Positions 9,052 to 18,599 of a DNA stretch of 56,854 nt are shown piece after piece. The DNA comes from Ktedonobacteria bacterium (GTDB taxonomy: Bacteria > Chloroflexota > Ktedonobacteria > Ktedonobacterales > JACDGC01): the NCBI GenBank assembly GCA_027459705.1, contig DAIDHM010000127.1, forward strand, positions 1 through 56,854. The letters run 5' to 3'. The notes beneath the pieces are model-generated. The model was not told the origin of the DNA and ran no database searches. It saw only the letters and a program-made list of their open reading frames with translations. The position numbers and the translations under genes are program-made. The number at the start of each line of letters is the position of its first letter. Position 1 is the first letter of the stretch.

Positions 9052-9081
9052 TCGCCGAGAATCGACTATCCGCAGGTCTGT

Positions 9082-9438
9082 TCACGCACCCTGGCGGCGT
9101 GAGGTATCGTGCTCGGCATCGACGACAGACGAGGGCGTCCCAGTGGCGGCATCATACCCACGCCGCAATTCGCCCTCGATGTCGCCGATCGTGGTGAAGA
9201 TCCCGCGCACTGCCTCGAAGATCCCGACGGTGATGGCGGTGCTATAAGCGGCGAGCAGGCCGACGATCAGCGAAATGAGATGCGTAAAGGCCGTCTCATG
9301 CGATCGTTCCAGCAACAATGCCAATATCTCACTCACCGCGAAGGCCGCTAAGCCCGCCATCGCTGCCCCACGCGCAATGCGCAGCCAGGATCGCCGGACG
9401 GCTGCCCAGAGGCTCCCACGCAATTGACCCACAATCAT
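9082..9438 (-). CDS. Small membrane protein of unknown function
   Basis: 118 residues; GAGGGGG lies about nine bases before the ATG at 9438. Two hydrophobic segments (about residues 24-44 and 54-75) flank a short acidic loop, with a basic N-terminus and a charged C-terminal tail GDIEGELRRGYDAA. I do not recognise a family. It is convergent with the cysteine hydrolase gene, whose stop is only 30 bases away, and monocistronic. The good ribosome site and coherent membrane topology support a real gene. Confidence 0.6.
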   Translation of the reverse strand: MIVGQLRGSLWAAVRRSWLRIARGAAMAGLAAFAVSEILALLLERSHETAFTHLISLIVGLLAAYSTAITVGIFEAVRGIFTTIGDIEGELRRGYDAATGTPSSVVDAEHDTSRRQGA

Positions 9439-9849
9439 CTCTTGTTCCCCCTCTCTGTCCTTCTTAGCGTAGCACGTCCTTGCTAGTTCGGTGTCTCATG
9501 GAACTCCGTGTAGGTGTCCTACGTTATAGAGATGCTTGCCTCGTGAAAGTACAGATTGACGTCATAGTGGTCGGCTATACATCCAGACAAACACGCAAGG
9601 TGAGCACATTGCCAGTAAGCCGTAGATTTACAAGGATTGCCGGGGGAATTTCATCAACAGGTGACAGGGGATGGCAAGGTAGTTTGGTCCAAGGGACCGC
9701 GAGTTCCTACCACTTTGGGCTATGACCGCTCAGGTGAAAACAGACCAGATTGGGGAGCGGAGTGATGTTTGGCAGGTCAGTTGCGTATCGATAGGTGCGG
9801 ACGCCACATCACGACACCACGTGTAGGTTAAGCCCAGAGGAGGGTGACT
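9439..9849. other. Divergent intergenic region
   Basis: About 410 bp between the starts of the small membrane protein (leftward) and the unknown protein (rightward). No convincing gene or named site seen. Confidence 0.5.
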
Positions 9850-10416
9850 ATGATAACAACACACCGACGTATCGTCCTCGCTTGCGCGCAGGCTCAACGG
9901 TTACGATCGATCTCTCCTGGCGAAATAACCGAGGCCGCGGTGGTGCTGACCGCATCCGATACCCACGCGGATGTGCTGAAAACTATCGATAGCCTGGCGC
10001 CCATCGCCAAGCAACCGCAGCTTGGCATCACCATCATCTCGGCTTCTCCCGCGCTCCAGGCAGAGGCTGTCGTGCGCGGTCTACGTGCCTCAACATCGTT
10101 GCGAGATTGGGAAGCCTGGCTGGACGATAGCGAAGCGCGCAACTATCGACGCGAACGTCGACGGCGTCTCACTGAATCCTCAGCCTGGCAGGTTCTCTCG
10201 GCAGACGCTGGATGGCCCGGCAACAACCCGCTCGCCTGCGCGTCGCCGGGGGAGACCTTGCCGACGTTCATCTCGGACCTCCGTCAACAGATGGGCATGC
10301 CGACTCGCGCTGAGGTCGCGCTCTCCGCAGAGGAGCGCTACACGGACGCAATCATCGACATGATCTACGCGACGGGCGGATACGCGATCATGGAGTATCA
10401 GGTACAGTTGGGCTGA
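9850..10416 (+). CDS. Hypothetical protein
   Basis: 188 residues from ATG 9850; an in-frame GTG six bases earlier overlaps the AGAGGAGG ribosome site and is less likely to be the start. The protein is soluble, with a mixed alpha/beta N-terminal half, a highly charged helix (SEARNYRRERRRRL around residue 100) and an acidic C-terminal part ending in MEYQVQLG. I do not recognise a family and see no catalytic motif. It stands alone: a strong hairpin follows at 10496-10533. The segment coding AGWPGNN (10219-10237) is weakly similar to the dispersed 18-bp repeat. Confidence 0.6.
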   Translation: MITTHRRIVLACAQAQRLRSISPGEITEAAVVLTASDTHADVLKTIDSLAPIAKQPQLGITIISASPALQAEAVVRGLRASTSLRDWEAWLDDSEARNYRRERRRRLTESSAWQVLSADAGWPGNNPLACASPGETLPTFISDLRQQMGMPTRAEVALSAEERYTDAIIDMIYATGGYAIMEYQVQLG

Positions 10417-10889
10417 ATGGCAACCCAGCCCCAATGAGAGAATTGTCCATGCATCGTGCCTCTGAACCAATCACCAGCCACCTGACCTGAGAATGCATGC
10501 GGCCCCAGAACTGCCTGGTTCTGGGGCCGCATGTTCTGTTGAAAATAATGGCGCGTGCGCAATCTCCGCGGAGGCGCTTGAGTGCGGATTATGCACCAGG
10601 CCGCACCACGCTGTGATACGTTGCCCAGGGACCTACTGGTCCGTTAGAAGAAGTGGCCGTGTTGTCCCTATAGTCGGCTTGATCGCAATCGGGCAGCTAA
10701 GCCGCGCCGGAAAGATGCGCGGTGGAACACCATCAGGACCATTGGGTTGGCCTTGAGCACTCGTGTATCATCTTATGGTGCGGGAATCGGTTGCTGGCGA
10801 TACGTGGTCTGTCTCTCGGCAATCTCACACACCGGGCATCACAACCGCATAACCAGGCCCGCCCAGAGGAAAGAGGAGCATGTGACCGC
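10417..10889. other. Intergenic region before the PfkB kinase
   Basis: About 470 bp. It holds the strong hairpin at 10496-10533; the rest should contain the promoter of the kinase gene, which I cannot place with confidence. Confidence 0.5.
10496..10533 (+). terminator. Intrinsic terminator-like hairpin
   Basis: A 16-bp stem with one G-T pair (core GCGGCCCCAGAAC / GTTCTGGGGCCGC, 10499-10511 and 10518-10530) and a six-base loop, 80 bp after the hypothetical gene. The downstream T-run is weak (TTCTGTT). Confidence 0.75.
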
Positions 10890-11858
10890 ATGATCGATGT
10901 TCTCACCGTAGGGGAGATCCTGATGGATCTCGTCGCCACCCAGTCTGATGTGACGCTCTTTGATGCACCAGCCTTTCAGCCAAATCCCGGCGGTGCGCCC
11001 GCGAATGTGGCGGTTGGGGTCGCGCGCCTGGGCCGCACTGCCGCATTCATTGGCAAAGTAGGCGCTGATGAGTTCGGCGCAGGGTTTCGCGCGCTGCTAG
11101 AACGTGAGGGCGTCGAGACGCGTGGCCTCTTCACAGATCCCGATGCTATGACGACGCTGGCGTTTGTCGCGCTCAGCGCCAATGGTGATCCGCATTTCGC
11201 GTTCTCACCTGGCGCGCACACGCATCTGACGGTAGCTGACCTTCCGCTCGATCTGATCCGGGACGCGCGCATAGTGTATGCGGGTTCGGTCTCACTAGCC
11301 AATGAACCAGTGGGCGCCGCGACCCTGGCAGCGCTCGCGTTGGCGCGGCAGGCAGGGGCATTCATTGCGTACGATGTCAATTGGCGGCCGACCCTCTACC
11401 GCCATCTGCCGCTGGCTCACGCCCTCGATATTGTGCGCCAGCCATTGCGCCACGCCAATCTCGTGAAGCTGAATGCTGGCGAGCTACGCCTCCTCACTGG
11501 TTCAGAGGACATTGCCACCGGGCTGGACCGTCTGCGGGCCTGGACGGACGCCGAGTTGGTAGTTGTGACGCTGGGAGCGCGCGGTAGTGCCGCCTGGTTT
11601 GCCAACCACATCATCGAAGTGCCAGCCCCCCCGGTCGAGCGAGTCGTTGACGCGACCGGCGCGGGCGATGCGTTCCTGGCCGCGTTGCTGGTCGCTTTGT
11701 CTGACCATCCGCGCGGTCTGGATGGCGATAGCGTGCGAGCGGCGCTACGACGGGCCGGGGTCGCGGGAGCTATCACGGTGACGCGGCATGGGGCCATTCC
11801 CGCGCTGCCAACCGCGGCGCATCTGGATACCATGCTGCGTGACCAGCATCCAGGCTGA
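10890..11858 (+). CDS. PfkB-family carbohydrate kinase (fructokinase/KdgK-like)
   Basis: 322 residues from ATG 10890, chosen because homology begins MIDVLTVGEILMDL and AGAGGAG lies 11 bases upstream. Ribokinase-family signatures: substrate-binding NPGGAPANVAVGVARLG (first PfkB signature) and VVDATGAGDAFLAALL near residue 255 with the catalytic Asp and anion hole (second signature). It phosphorylates a sugar or sugar acid with ATP in the cytoplasm. The GGAPANVA form and ENPGG-like substrate loop favour fructokinase or 2-keto-3-deoxygluconate kinase over adenosine or ribose kinases. No sugar transporter or isomerase is adjacent, so the physiological sugar stays open. Confidence 0.88.
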   Translation: MIDVLTVGEILMDLVATQSDVTLFDAPAFQPNPGGAPANVAVGVARLGRTAAFIGKVGADEFGAGFRALLEREGVETRGLFTDPDAMTTLAFVALSANGDPHFAFSPGAHTHLTVADLPLDLIRDARIVYAGSVSLANEPVGAATLAALALARQAGAFIAYDVNWRPTLYRHLPLAHALDIVRQPLRHANLVKLNAGELRLLTGSEDIATGLDRLRAWTDAELVVVTLGARGSAAWFANHIIEVPAPPVERVVDATGAGDAFLAALLVALSDHPRGLDGDSVRAALRRAGVAGAITVTRHGAIPALPTAAHLDTMLRDQHPG

Positions 11859-12259
11859 CAGCGGATTCCACCCACACGCACCCGCGCTGAGGCAGTGGAT
11901 ACCAACGACCGTGCGCATGAACCGATGTGTTTCATCACTCGCCTCGACCAGATGCCCAGTTGGCCTTGCGGACCGTGCGTGGCTTCGCATGGTGGCGCTT
12001 CATCACCACCTGGGCATCGCAAGGATGCGAAAAAGAACATGGAGATTGACAATGCATACAGGCTGCTTCAGATTGGGCCGTGCATGTGGGATCAAAATGC
12101 GAATGTGAGCAATGTCCTCTTTACGCCATGGCCTTGTGTCTGCTATGCTGCCACCATCATCCATACGCTGCTCGGCATCCCTAGTACCTTACGGTGTCTG
12201 GCCCCTCAGGTACGGTGATGTCCGCCGCAGACAGATCTTCACAAAGGAGTTACCCTTCC
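11859..12259. other. Intergenic region between kinase and antiporter genes
   Basis: About 400 bp without a credible gene. A loose inverted pair GATGCCCAG / CTGGGCATC lies around 11951-12020; its role is unclear. Confidence 0.4.
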
Positions 12260-13852
12260 GTGAGCAGAGCTGTCGCAACTGGTACTGGAACTCGGACCGG
12301 ACCACCCGGAGGACAGGGACCGGATACCGGCCAACCCCAAAGCCCGCGGACGCTGCGCTACCGCTTTCGCAAAGCGTGGCGAGCCGTGTTGCTCCTGGCC
12401 ATCATTCCATTTCTGCAACCCGGGCTTATCACGCAACTGGTTCCAGGCATCAACTCAGCCAGCGTCGTCTTTGTGGCGGGGGTCATCGCGCTGGTGCCGC
12501 TCTCGACGTTTGTCGAAGTCGTTACCGAGGATCTGATTGAACGTCTGGGCCAATTTGTCGGCGGACTGCTGCATGCCTTCTTCTCGAATGCGGCGTTTTT
12601 TGTCCTGACCGCATCGACTCTTATCGAAGCCCATGACACCACTGACCCGGCAGTCGCCAAGAGCTTGATCACGATTGTGCAGAGTTCGATTGCCGGGACG
12701 ATTGTCATCGACATCCTCTTCATCCTTGGCATCGCCATCTTCATCGGCAGCATGCGCAATGGCCGCATGCGCTTTGATGCCGAGATCTCCAACCAATACG
12801 CCGAGATGTTGACAGTCGCTGTCATCGCTCTGGCGCTCCCCACCCTGGCATCGCGGGTCCAGATTCAGATCGGTCTGAATAGCCCGCAATTCAATATCTC
12901 ACCCGCTGAGGCCTCTAACCTGAGCAATATCACGGCGGGCATTCTGATCGTCGCCTATATCGGCTACCTGGGATGGACGGTCTTCAAGTTCCGCGACAAA
13001 GAAGCGGTACCCGAAGATCCCGAGGAGGCCAGCGCCGCCATCCGTGGTGATGCGTTCGGCGCGCTCGCGGCGGCGATCGCCCCAATCGAAGAAGAGCAGC
13101 AGCGCGTTGAACTGGAACAACTCGGCCAGGCCGGTCTGGAACCGAGCCATCCAACCTCTGGCCAGGCCGATACCCTGCGCCGCGGTGGTAAAAAAGCGGC
13201 ACCGGTCCATCCGGTGGTCGTGGTTCCACTTGGTCGTGAGGAAGCCAAAAAAGCTCGCTCTGTGCGCGATCTCGTCAATGATCGCCTCGCCAAGCAAGAA
13301 CAACGCCGTCAAAAACCCATGACTGCCGCCGAACGGGAAGAGCGGGATGAGAACATTGGCATCGAATTGTGGGAACTCGGCGTCTTGATTCTGGGCACAG
13401 CCGGGATCGTCTTCATCTCTGAAGGCATGTCGCACAGTATTCGCGATGGCATCTTGAACTCAACCATCAATGGTTTCAAGCTCAATGAGTTCTTCGTCGG
13501 CTTCATCGTGATCCCCATCGCCAGCAATCTGGTGGAGCTCGCCGCGGGGATCAATACCGCCTGGCATGATCGGTTGGAGACATGCCTGGCCACAACCGCC
13601 GGTTCCGCCATCCAGGTGGCATTGCTGGTGGCGCCGTTGCTGGTGATCGTCGGTCACTTCTTCGCGCCAACTGTTCCAAATGTGTCACAGATGGATCTGG
13701 TCTTTGGCCTCTTTATCCTGGCGGTCTTCGCGTTGATCGCCTATCTGTTTCAGATCATCACCGTTGATGGTGAAACGACCTGGCTCGAAGGGTTGCAGTT
13801 AACCTCATTCTTTGCCGTGCTTGCGGTGGTCGCTTTTTACGCGGGTGCGTAA
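12260..13852 (+). CDS. Cation/proton antiporter of the CaCA superfamily (Cax-like)
   Basis: 530 residues from GTG 12260 (AAAGGAG ten bases upstream); upstream in-frame GTG/ATG codons lack a ribosome site. Two homologous membrane halves are visible, each with a Cax-type helix: FVEVVTEDLIERLGQFVGGLLHAFFSNAAF near residue 90 and FIVIPIASNLVELAAGINTAWHDRLETCLATTAGSAIQVALLVAPL near 410, matching the GNxxE / GSSIQ signatures of Ca2+:H+ antiporters. The halves are split by a ~150-residue hydrophilic, highly charged loop. The loop is much longer than in typical CaxA. Repeat-derived DNA encodes part of the N-terminal tail (GTRTGPPGGQGP) and part of the loop (AAPVHPV, 13198-13215). Likely role: Ca2+ or other cation efflux driven by protons. 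Confidence 0.75.
   Translation: MSRAVATGTGTRTGPPGGQGPDTGQPQSPRTLRYRFRKAWRAVLLLAIIPFLQPGLITQLVPGINSASVVFVAGVIALVPLSTFVEVVTEDLIERLGQFVGGLLHAFFSNAAFFVLTASTLIEAHDTTDPAVAKSLITIVQSSIAGTIVIDILFILGIAIFIGSMRNGRMRFDAEISNQYAEMLTVAVIALALPTLASRVQIQIGLNSPQFNISPAEASNLSNITAGILIVAYIGYLGWTVFKFRDKEAVPEDPEEASAAIRGDAFGALAAAIAPIEEEQQRVELEQLGQAGLEPSHPTSGQADTLRRGGKKAAPVHPVVVVPLGREEAKKARSVRDLVNDRLAKQEQRRQKPMTAAEREERDENIGIELWELGVLILGTAGIVFISEGMSHSIRDGILNSTINGFKLNEFFVGFIVIPIASNLVELAAGINTAWHDRLETCLATTAGSAIQVALLVAPLLVIVGHFFAPTVPNVSQMDLVFGLFILAVFALIAYLFQIITVDGETTWLEGLQLTSFFAVLAVVAFYAGA
12281..12331. repeat. Decayed repeat cluster in the antiporter N-terminal codons
   Basis: GGACCGGACCACCCGG at 12294-12309 with flanking partial units (GGTACTGG, GGACCGG, GATACCGG). 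Encodes a Gly/Thr/Pro-rich tail ahead of the first membrane segment. Confidence 0.55.
13198..13215. repeat. 18-bp repeat copy in the antiporter cytoplasmic loop
   Basis: GGCACCGGTCCATCCGGT is 16 of 18 identical to the complement of the consensus; in frame it reads AAPVHPV within the charged loop. Confidence 0.65.
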
Positions 13853-13882
13853 ATACGCTCGCTGAGATGACTCACAGTGAAA

Positions 13883-13925
13883 TGCTATAGGAGACAGAGA
13901 TCCAGCGCGTCCGCCTCCTATAGCA
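13883..13925. terminator. Bidirectional terminator-like hairpin
   Basis: TGCTATAGGAG (13883-13893) pairs perfectly with CTCCTATAGCA (13915-13925) across a 21-base loop, exactly between the convergent antiporter and fumarase genes. Confidence 0.55.
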
Positions 13926-13939
13926 CGCATGACGCGCGA

Positions 13940-15367
13940 TCAGGCTTCTGGGCCGAGCATCTGTTCGGGGCGGACGCGAGCGTCGAATTCTTCTGGCGTC
14001 AGATAGCCGAGCGCTACGGCTGCCTCGCGCAAAGTCGTATGCTCGTGGTGCGCCATATGTGCCACCTTCGCCGCTTTGTCATAGCCAATCGATGGCGCTA
14101 ACGCCGTGACCAGCATCAGCGATTGCTGCACCCCTCTGGTAATCTGCGCGACGTTGGCCTGGATGCCGACGACACAATGCTCGGTGAACATCGCGCAGGC
14201 ATCAGTCAGCAGGCGGATCGAGTGGAGCAAGTTATGGATCATCACGGGCTTGAAGACGTTCAGTTCGAAATTGCCCTGCGTCCCCGCCATGCCGATCGCC
14301 GCATCATTACCAAGGACCTGGATGCAAACCATCGTCATCGCCTCGCTCTGCGTTGGATTGACTTTCCCGGGCATAATCGAGGATCCGGGCTCATTCTCTG
14401 GCAAGCTCAGCTCGCCCAGCCCGCTGCGCGGTCCCGACCCCATCCAGCGAATATCATTGGCGATTTTCATCAGCGACGCGGCCAACGTCTTGAGCGCGCC
14501 GCTGGCGAAGACGATGGCGTCGTGGCTGGCGAGCGCGGCGAACTTATTGGGCGCGGAGACGAACGGTAACCCCGTGATTTGCGCAATGCGTTGCGCCCCG
14601 CGTTGCGCGAATTCAGGATGGGTATTCAACCCAGTACCAACAGCAGTGCCCCCCAGTGCCAGCTCATAAAGGCCGGGCATCACTGCGCGGATACGTTGCA
14701 TATCGGCATCGAGTTGCGCGACATAGCCGGAGAATTCTTGGCCTAAAGTCAGCGGCACAGCGTCCATCAGATGGGTCCGGCCGATCTTGATGATGTTCGT
14801 GAATTCAGTGGCCTTGGCGTCGAGCGCGTTGCGCAGGATGACGACATTTGGCAACAGCGCATGAATCAGCTGTTCGGCGGCGGCGATGTGCATCGCGGTC
14901 GGGAAGGTGTCATTCGAAGATTGGGACATGTTGACCTGATCATTCGGATGCACCGGATTTTTGCTCCCCATGACGCCGCCGGCAAGCTCGATCGCGCGGT
15001 TGGCAATCACTTCATTGGCATTCATATTGGTCTGTGTCCCGCTGCCGGTCTGCCAGACTCGGAGCGGAAAATGCGCGTCTAATTTCCCATCAATGACCTC
15101 TTGCGCGGCCTCGATGATCACCCGCGCCCTGGCCTCATCGAGCTTCCCCAGATCGCGATTCGTCTCAGCGGCCGCGCGCTTCAGGATCCCCAGCGCGCGG
15201 ATCATGGCTCGTGGCATGACATCTTGCCCGATCGCGAAGTGGATCAACGATCGTTGCGTCTGTGCTCCCCAATAGCGATTGGCGGGGACCTCGATAGATC
15301 CCATACTATCAGATTCGATGCGAACAGCGGTCGGTTCTTGTTCCGGTTCACTTCCTAATGTGGACAT
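13940..15367 (-). CDS. fumC: Class II fumarate hydratase
   Basis: 475 residues from ATG 15367; GGAGG lies 11 bases upstream, and it overlaps an earlier in-frame ATG that is less likely. The fumarase/aspartase fold is complete: [54 protein letters not shown], and the superfamily signature [16 protein letters not shown] with the catalytic Ser. The PTQ after GKVNP, the [10 protein letters not shown] stretch and overall length fit FumC rather than aspartase or argininosuccinate lyase. It interconverts fumarate and malate in the TCA cycle, in the cytoplasm, without an iron-sulfur cluster. Stands alone between the convergent antiporter and the kimA-like gene. Confidence 0.96.
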   Translation of the reverse strand: MSTLGSEPEQEPTAVRIESDSMGSIEVPANRYWGAQTQRSLIHFAIGQDVMPRAMIRALGILKRAAAETNRDLGKLDEARARVIIEAAQEVIDGKLDAHFPLRVWQTGSGTQTNMNANEVIANRAIELAGGVMGSKNPVHPNDQVNMSQSSNDTFPTAMHIAAAEQLIHALLPNVVILRNALDAKATEFTNIIKIGRTHLMDAVPLTLGQEFSGYVAQLDADMQRIRAVMPGLYELALGGTAVGTGLNTHPEFAQRGAQRIAQITGLPFVSAPNKFAALASHDAIVFASGALKTLAASLMKIANDIRWMGSGPRSGLGELSLPENEPGSSIMPGKVNPTQSEAMTMVCIQVLGNDAAIGMAGTQGNFELNVFKPVMIHNLLHSIRLLTDACAMFTEHCVVGIQANVAQITRGVQQSLMLVTALAPSIGYDKAAKVAHMAHHEHTTLREAAVALGYLTPEEFDARVRPEQMLGPEA

Positions 15368-15697
15368 GTGTGGTGAAACCTCCATCGGTTGCAAGTGGGG
15401 CACACTCAGTGGGCGCCAGACTGGCGCCGACCTCCGGACCTACGCGACGAACAGGCAAAAGATGCCGGGATCGGGTGGCCCGATGAGTCCGGATCGTGCA
15501 TGCTTGTCGGGGGATGCCATGAGAACGGTCCGGCGGCCCCTTACGCTGGTCATTGTACCGCGCCCGGGGCCGCTCCACGAACTTCTTTGCGATGAATGCC
15601 GCGGCTCGCGCCTGAGGATTCCTGACGCAATCTGGATCTGCCGCCTATATGCGACGATGATGAGATGTGCACGATTTCATATCATTGGGTTATGCTT
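15368..15697. other. Intergenic region fumC / kimA-like
   Basis: 330 bp. No gene seen. It contains a small palindrome TCGGGTGGCCCGA (15471-15483) inside GC-rich DNA resembling decayed dispersed-repeat units, and presumably the fumC promoter. Confidence 0.4.
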
Positions 15698-18064
15698 TCA
15701 TTCATGGGTGGCCTCCACCGCTGGCTGAGCCAGAATAGGGGGGCCATGCCCATCGGCTGGTGGGCACTCAGCGGGAATGGTTTTCGCCAACTCCGGCCGA
15801 TATGGAACGTTTGCCGTCACGACATAGGGTCGGCTCAGCAAACCAATCTTTAACCGCAAGACAGTCTGATTATGCAGCATAGATTCCCAGGGATTGAGCG
15901 TCACATACTCGGGCAAGACCAGCGTGATGATGTCGTTGGGATGTTGTGCATGCAACGTATCGACAAAGCTGAGGATGGGCACCACAATCGTACGATAAGG
16001 CGAATTGATGAGCATCAACTCCATGCCGCTGGGGTCAACCTGCTGTTGTTGGTTGAGCGAGGTATCATCCAGAGGGTCATCGTCGAGGACATCGAACAGT
16101 ACGGTTGGAGCGTCACGCAGGACATGTTGTGTATTGATACGTTCATTCCAGTCGGCACTCATGCGGTCGAGATCAGCCTGCTCTGAGCTGACAAAGACCG
16201 CTTTGACATGGCGCGAGAGTAAGCGGGCGTACCGTAAACCCTGTAATGCCAGATTTGACATATCCGCGATCGGCACAATCACCACATGGCGCTCTTGTGG
16301 TAAGGTCCGCACTTCCATCTGCTTGATCTGCTGGTTGACCTTCTGATAATGGCGGAATACCGCCTGAAAGAAGAAGTAAAAACCAGGTATGAGGATGACC
16401 ACCACCCAGGCGCCATGGATAAACTTGGTGGCGGCAATGATCAGCATGACGACCCCGGTCGCGATCGCGCCGAGAGCATTGATGGCCATGCCGCGGCGCC
16501 AGTGCGGTTCCTCGCTGGCATGCCTGCGCCAGTGGAGCACCATCCCCGCCTGCGAACAGGTGAACGCCGCGAAGACTCCCAACGCGTAGAGCTGGATCAA
16601 GGCATCGGTGTTGCCCTGAAAGATCGTGTAAAGCACAATCGCCAGCACACCCAGGACGATAATACCTGCCTCGAAGGCCAAGCGATCCCCCTGAGACTTG
16701 AAGAGATGGGGGAGATAATCGTCCTTTGCCAGCAGCGCGGAGAGACGTGGGAAGTCCGCGAAGGAGGTATTGGCGGCCAGGACCAGGATCAACATCGTCG
16801 CACCCTGGAAAACGTAGAAAAACCAGCCAAACCACCCGGTAAAGAACATCGAAGCCATCTGGCCGATCACGGTTGGGTGGCTCGATGGAAATGGCGAGAT
16901 GCCGAAACGCCAGGCGAGATAGGTTGTCCCCCCATACATGATGCCGAGCAATAATGCCATTGCCGAGAGCGTCTGGCTGGCATTGCGCGCTTGCGGCGCT
17001 TTGAAGATTGGCACACCGTTTGAGATCGCTTCGGTCCCGGTCATCGCCGAACAGCCCGATGCGAACGCCGTCAACACCAGGAACGCTGAGAGGTTCTCGG
17101 TCACATGCTGGTTCAGCGGCGTAATAGCGGGTGGAAGTGGATGTAACAAGCCACCCTGAGTGAAGGCATGCCAGATGCCAACGGTGATCATGAGCATATA
17201 ACTGCCTACGAATAGGTACGTGGGCAGGGCAAAGACCATACCAGAATCCCGGACACCGCGCAGATTGACCAACATCATAAAGATGATCAAGGAGACGCCG
17301 ATGAAGACTTCTACAGGCGCGGGAATGGGAATTGCGGTTCCGAGCGCATCGATGCCAGCCGAGACCGAAACACTGACTGTGAGGATATAATCAATCAAAA
17401 GCGCGGCGGCAGCGAACAGTCCAAAATGGATATTCAGATTTTCTTTGGCAACTATATAAGACCCACCCCCATTGGGATAATGATGGATGGTCTGGCGGTA
17501 GGATATTGCCACGATCGCCAACAAGAGAATGATCGCGAGTCCGAGCCAGATATTTTTGCTCAACGCCGCCGCGCCGGCGGGCGCCAAAATCGCGAGCGAT
17601 GCCTCCGTTCCATAGGCAGTGGAGGATAACGCATCCGAAGATAGGATGGCAAGAGCACGGAAGCGCCCGATGCGCTCATGCATCGCTTGATCTTGCGGGA
17701 TGGGTGTGCCGATGATCAGTTTGTGCAAACGCTGGCGCCAGGTGGTGATTGATGGACCCTGGGCGATAGCGAACTGCGTTTTATGCTGAACGACCGAGGC
17801 GTTGCGCGCGTCGAATTTGAGTTTGACGCGTGTGACCCGGCCCTTGATCTTGTCTTCATCAATGACCGTAAAGCTGCCCGATGCCGCCGGATCGATGGTC
17901 GCCGCTTGGTGGTCCGGTGCCGCCGGATGCTCCAGTGCCTCAACTGGCTCGGGAGGCAACAGAGGAGCCTCCCCATCCTCTACGCGTGCTGATGCTTGAG
18001 ATGCTGGTTCCGATACAGGCGAAGTTTCTTCCGTTCTCGGAATGCGTGACAGTGAAGTGGTCAT
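15698..18064 (-). CDS. kimA: KimA-like potassium/APC-superfamily permease
   Basis: 788 residues from ATG 18064 (GGAGA ten bases upstream). A ~130-residue hydrophilic N-terminus is followed by twelve or so membrane segments starting at FRALAILSSDALSSTAYGTEASL, the hallmark of the KimA/YdaO branch of APC permeases (SSDALSSxAYGTE). HHYPNGGGSYIVAKENL and FASGCSAMTGTEAISNGVPIF also fit. After the last membrane segment comes a ~170-residue cytoplasmic domain of USP-like type (HVVIVPIADMSNLALQGLRYARLLS), as in KimA where it senses c-di-AMP. Role: high-affinity K+ import by proton symport is likely. The next genes on this strand upstream encode a KdpD/KdpE-like pair, supporting a potassium role. Residues coded by 17886-17939 (HPAAPDHQAATIDPAASG) derive from the 18-bp repeat. 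Confidence 0.8.
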   Translation of the reverse strand: MTTSLSRIPRTEETSPVSEPASQASARVEDGEAPLLPPEPVEALEHPAAPDHQAATIDPAASGSFTVIDEDKIKGRVTRVKLKFDARNASVVQHKTQFAIAQGPSITTWRQRLHKLIIGTPIPQDQAMHERIGRFRALAILSSDALSSTAYGTEASLAILAPAGAAALSKNIWLGLAIILLLAIVAISYRQTIHHYPNGGGSYIVAKENLNIHFGLFAAAALLIDYILTVSVSVSAGIDALGTAIPIPAPVEVFIGVSLIIFMMLVNLRGVRDSGMVFALPTYLFVGSYMLMITVGIWHAFTQGGLLHPLPPAITPLNQHVTENLSAFLVLTAFASGCSAMTGTEAISNGVPIFKAPQARNASQTLSAMALLLGIMYGGTTYLAWRFGISPFPSSHPTVIGQMASMFFTGWFGWFFYVFQGATMLILVLAANTSFADFPRLSALLAKDDYLPHLFKSQGDRLAFEAGIIVLGVLAIVLYTIFQGNTDALIQLYALGVFAAFTCSQAGMVLHWRRHASEEPHWRRGMAINALGAIATGVVMLIIAATKFIHGAWVVVILIPGFYFFFQAVFRHYQKVNQQIKQMEVRTLPQERHVVIVPIADMSNLALQGLRYARLLSRHVKAVFVSSEQADLDRMSADWNERINTQHVLRDAPTVLFDVLDDDPLDDTSLNQQQQVDPSGMELMLINSPYRTIVVPILSFVDTLHAQHPNDIITLVLPEYVTLNPWESMLHNQTVLRLKIGLLSRPYVVTANVPYRPELAKTIPAECPPADGHGPPILAQPAVEATHE
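17886..17939. repeat. Three 18-bp-period repeat units in kimA-like gene
   Basis: Units begin at 17886, 17904 and 17922; the last is two changes from consensus, the others are more decayed. Encode part of the hydrophilic N-terminus. Confidence 0.7.
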
Positions 18065-18599
18065 GTGGTGTATATCTCCATGTATGACATAGCATGAGCC
18101 GCGCACCAATAGAACTGCAGTAAGTCATTCAACCGATGTACAGGATGGGCAATCGATCGGTGGTTTGACCAATGCGTTCTATCGTTGGTGGAGGGGGGAG
18201 CAGTGGCAGAAGCAGGACGAGTGCTCAGGGGAAATATTTTCGCCCAACGCGCGCCCTGTGAACATGCTGGCGGTATGCTGTGGAATATCGCCATCCTGGA
18301 GCAATCGGCAGCCAAAAATGTGTGATGGTTGTCAGGCACTTCTCCCCTGAGGCGCTTCCATACATTGTTGTAGGAATACTGTTGGAACAGCCAACTAGCG
18401 GTGAAATTGATGAATCCCGCGCATCGCTGTCCCAGGCACGAAGTATGCGACAGGGTGTCACACATAGCAACAGGTACTGATATGTGTTCCAGCATAAAAA
18501 AATGCCGCATGGCTCCCTCTCGCGATAAGTCCAACATTGATAATAGTCCGTTAAGCTCAGATAATGCTCAAAATATGGCAGAGAGTGCTCAAGAAAGTC
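18065..18599. other. Leader region of the kimA-like gene
   Basis: 535 bp between the kdpE-like stop and the permease start. Open frames in it are not convincing. A long untranslated leader before a KimA gene raises the question of a c-di-AMP riboswitch, but I do not recognise the conserved core. Confidence 0.4.

Noticed and set aside
18065-18599. c-di-AMP (ydaO-type) riboswitch upstream of the kimA-like gene
   Set aside because: Expected from biology, but I could not find the conserved core sequences on the minus strand.
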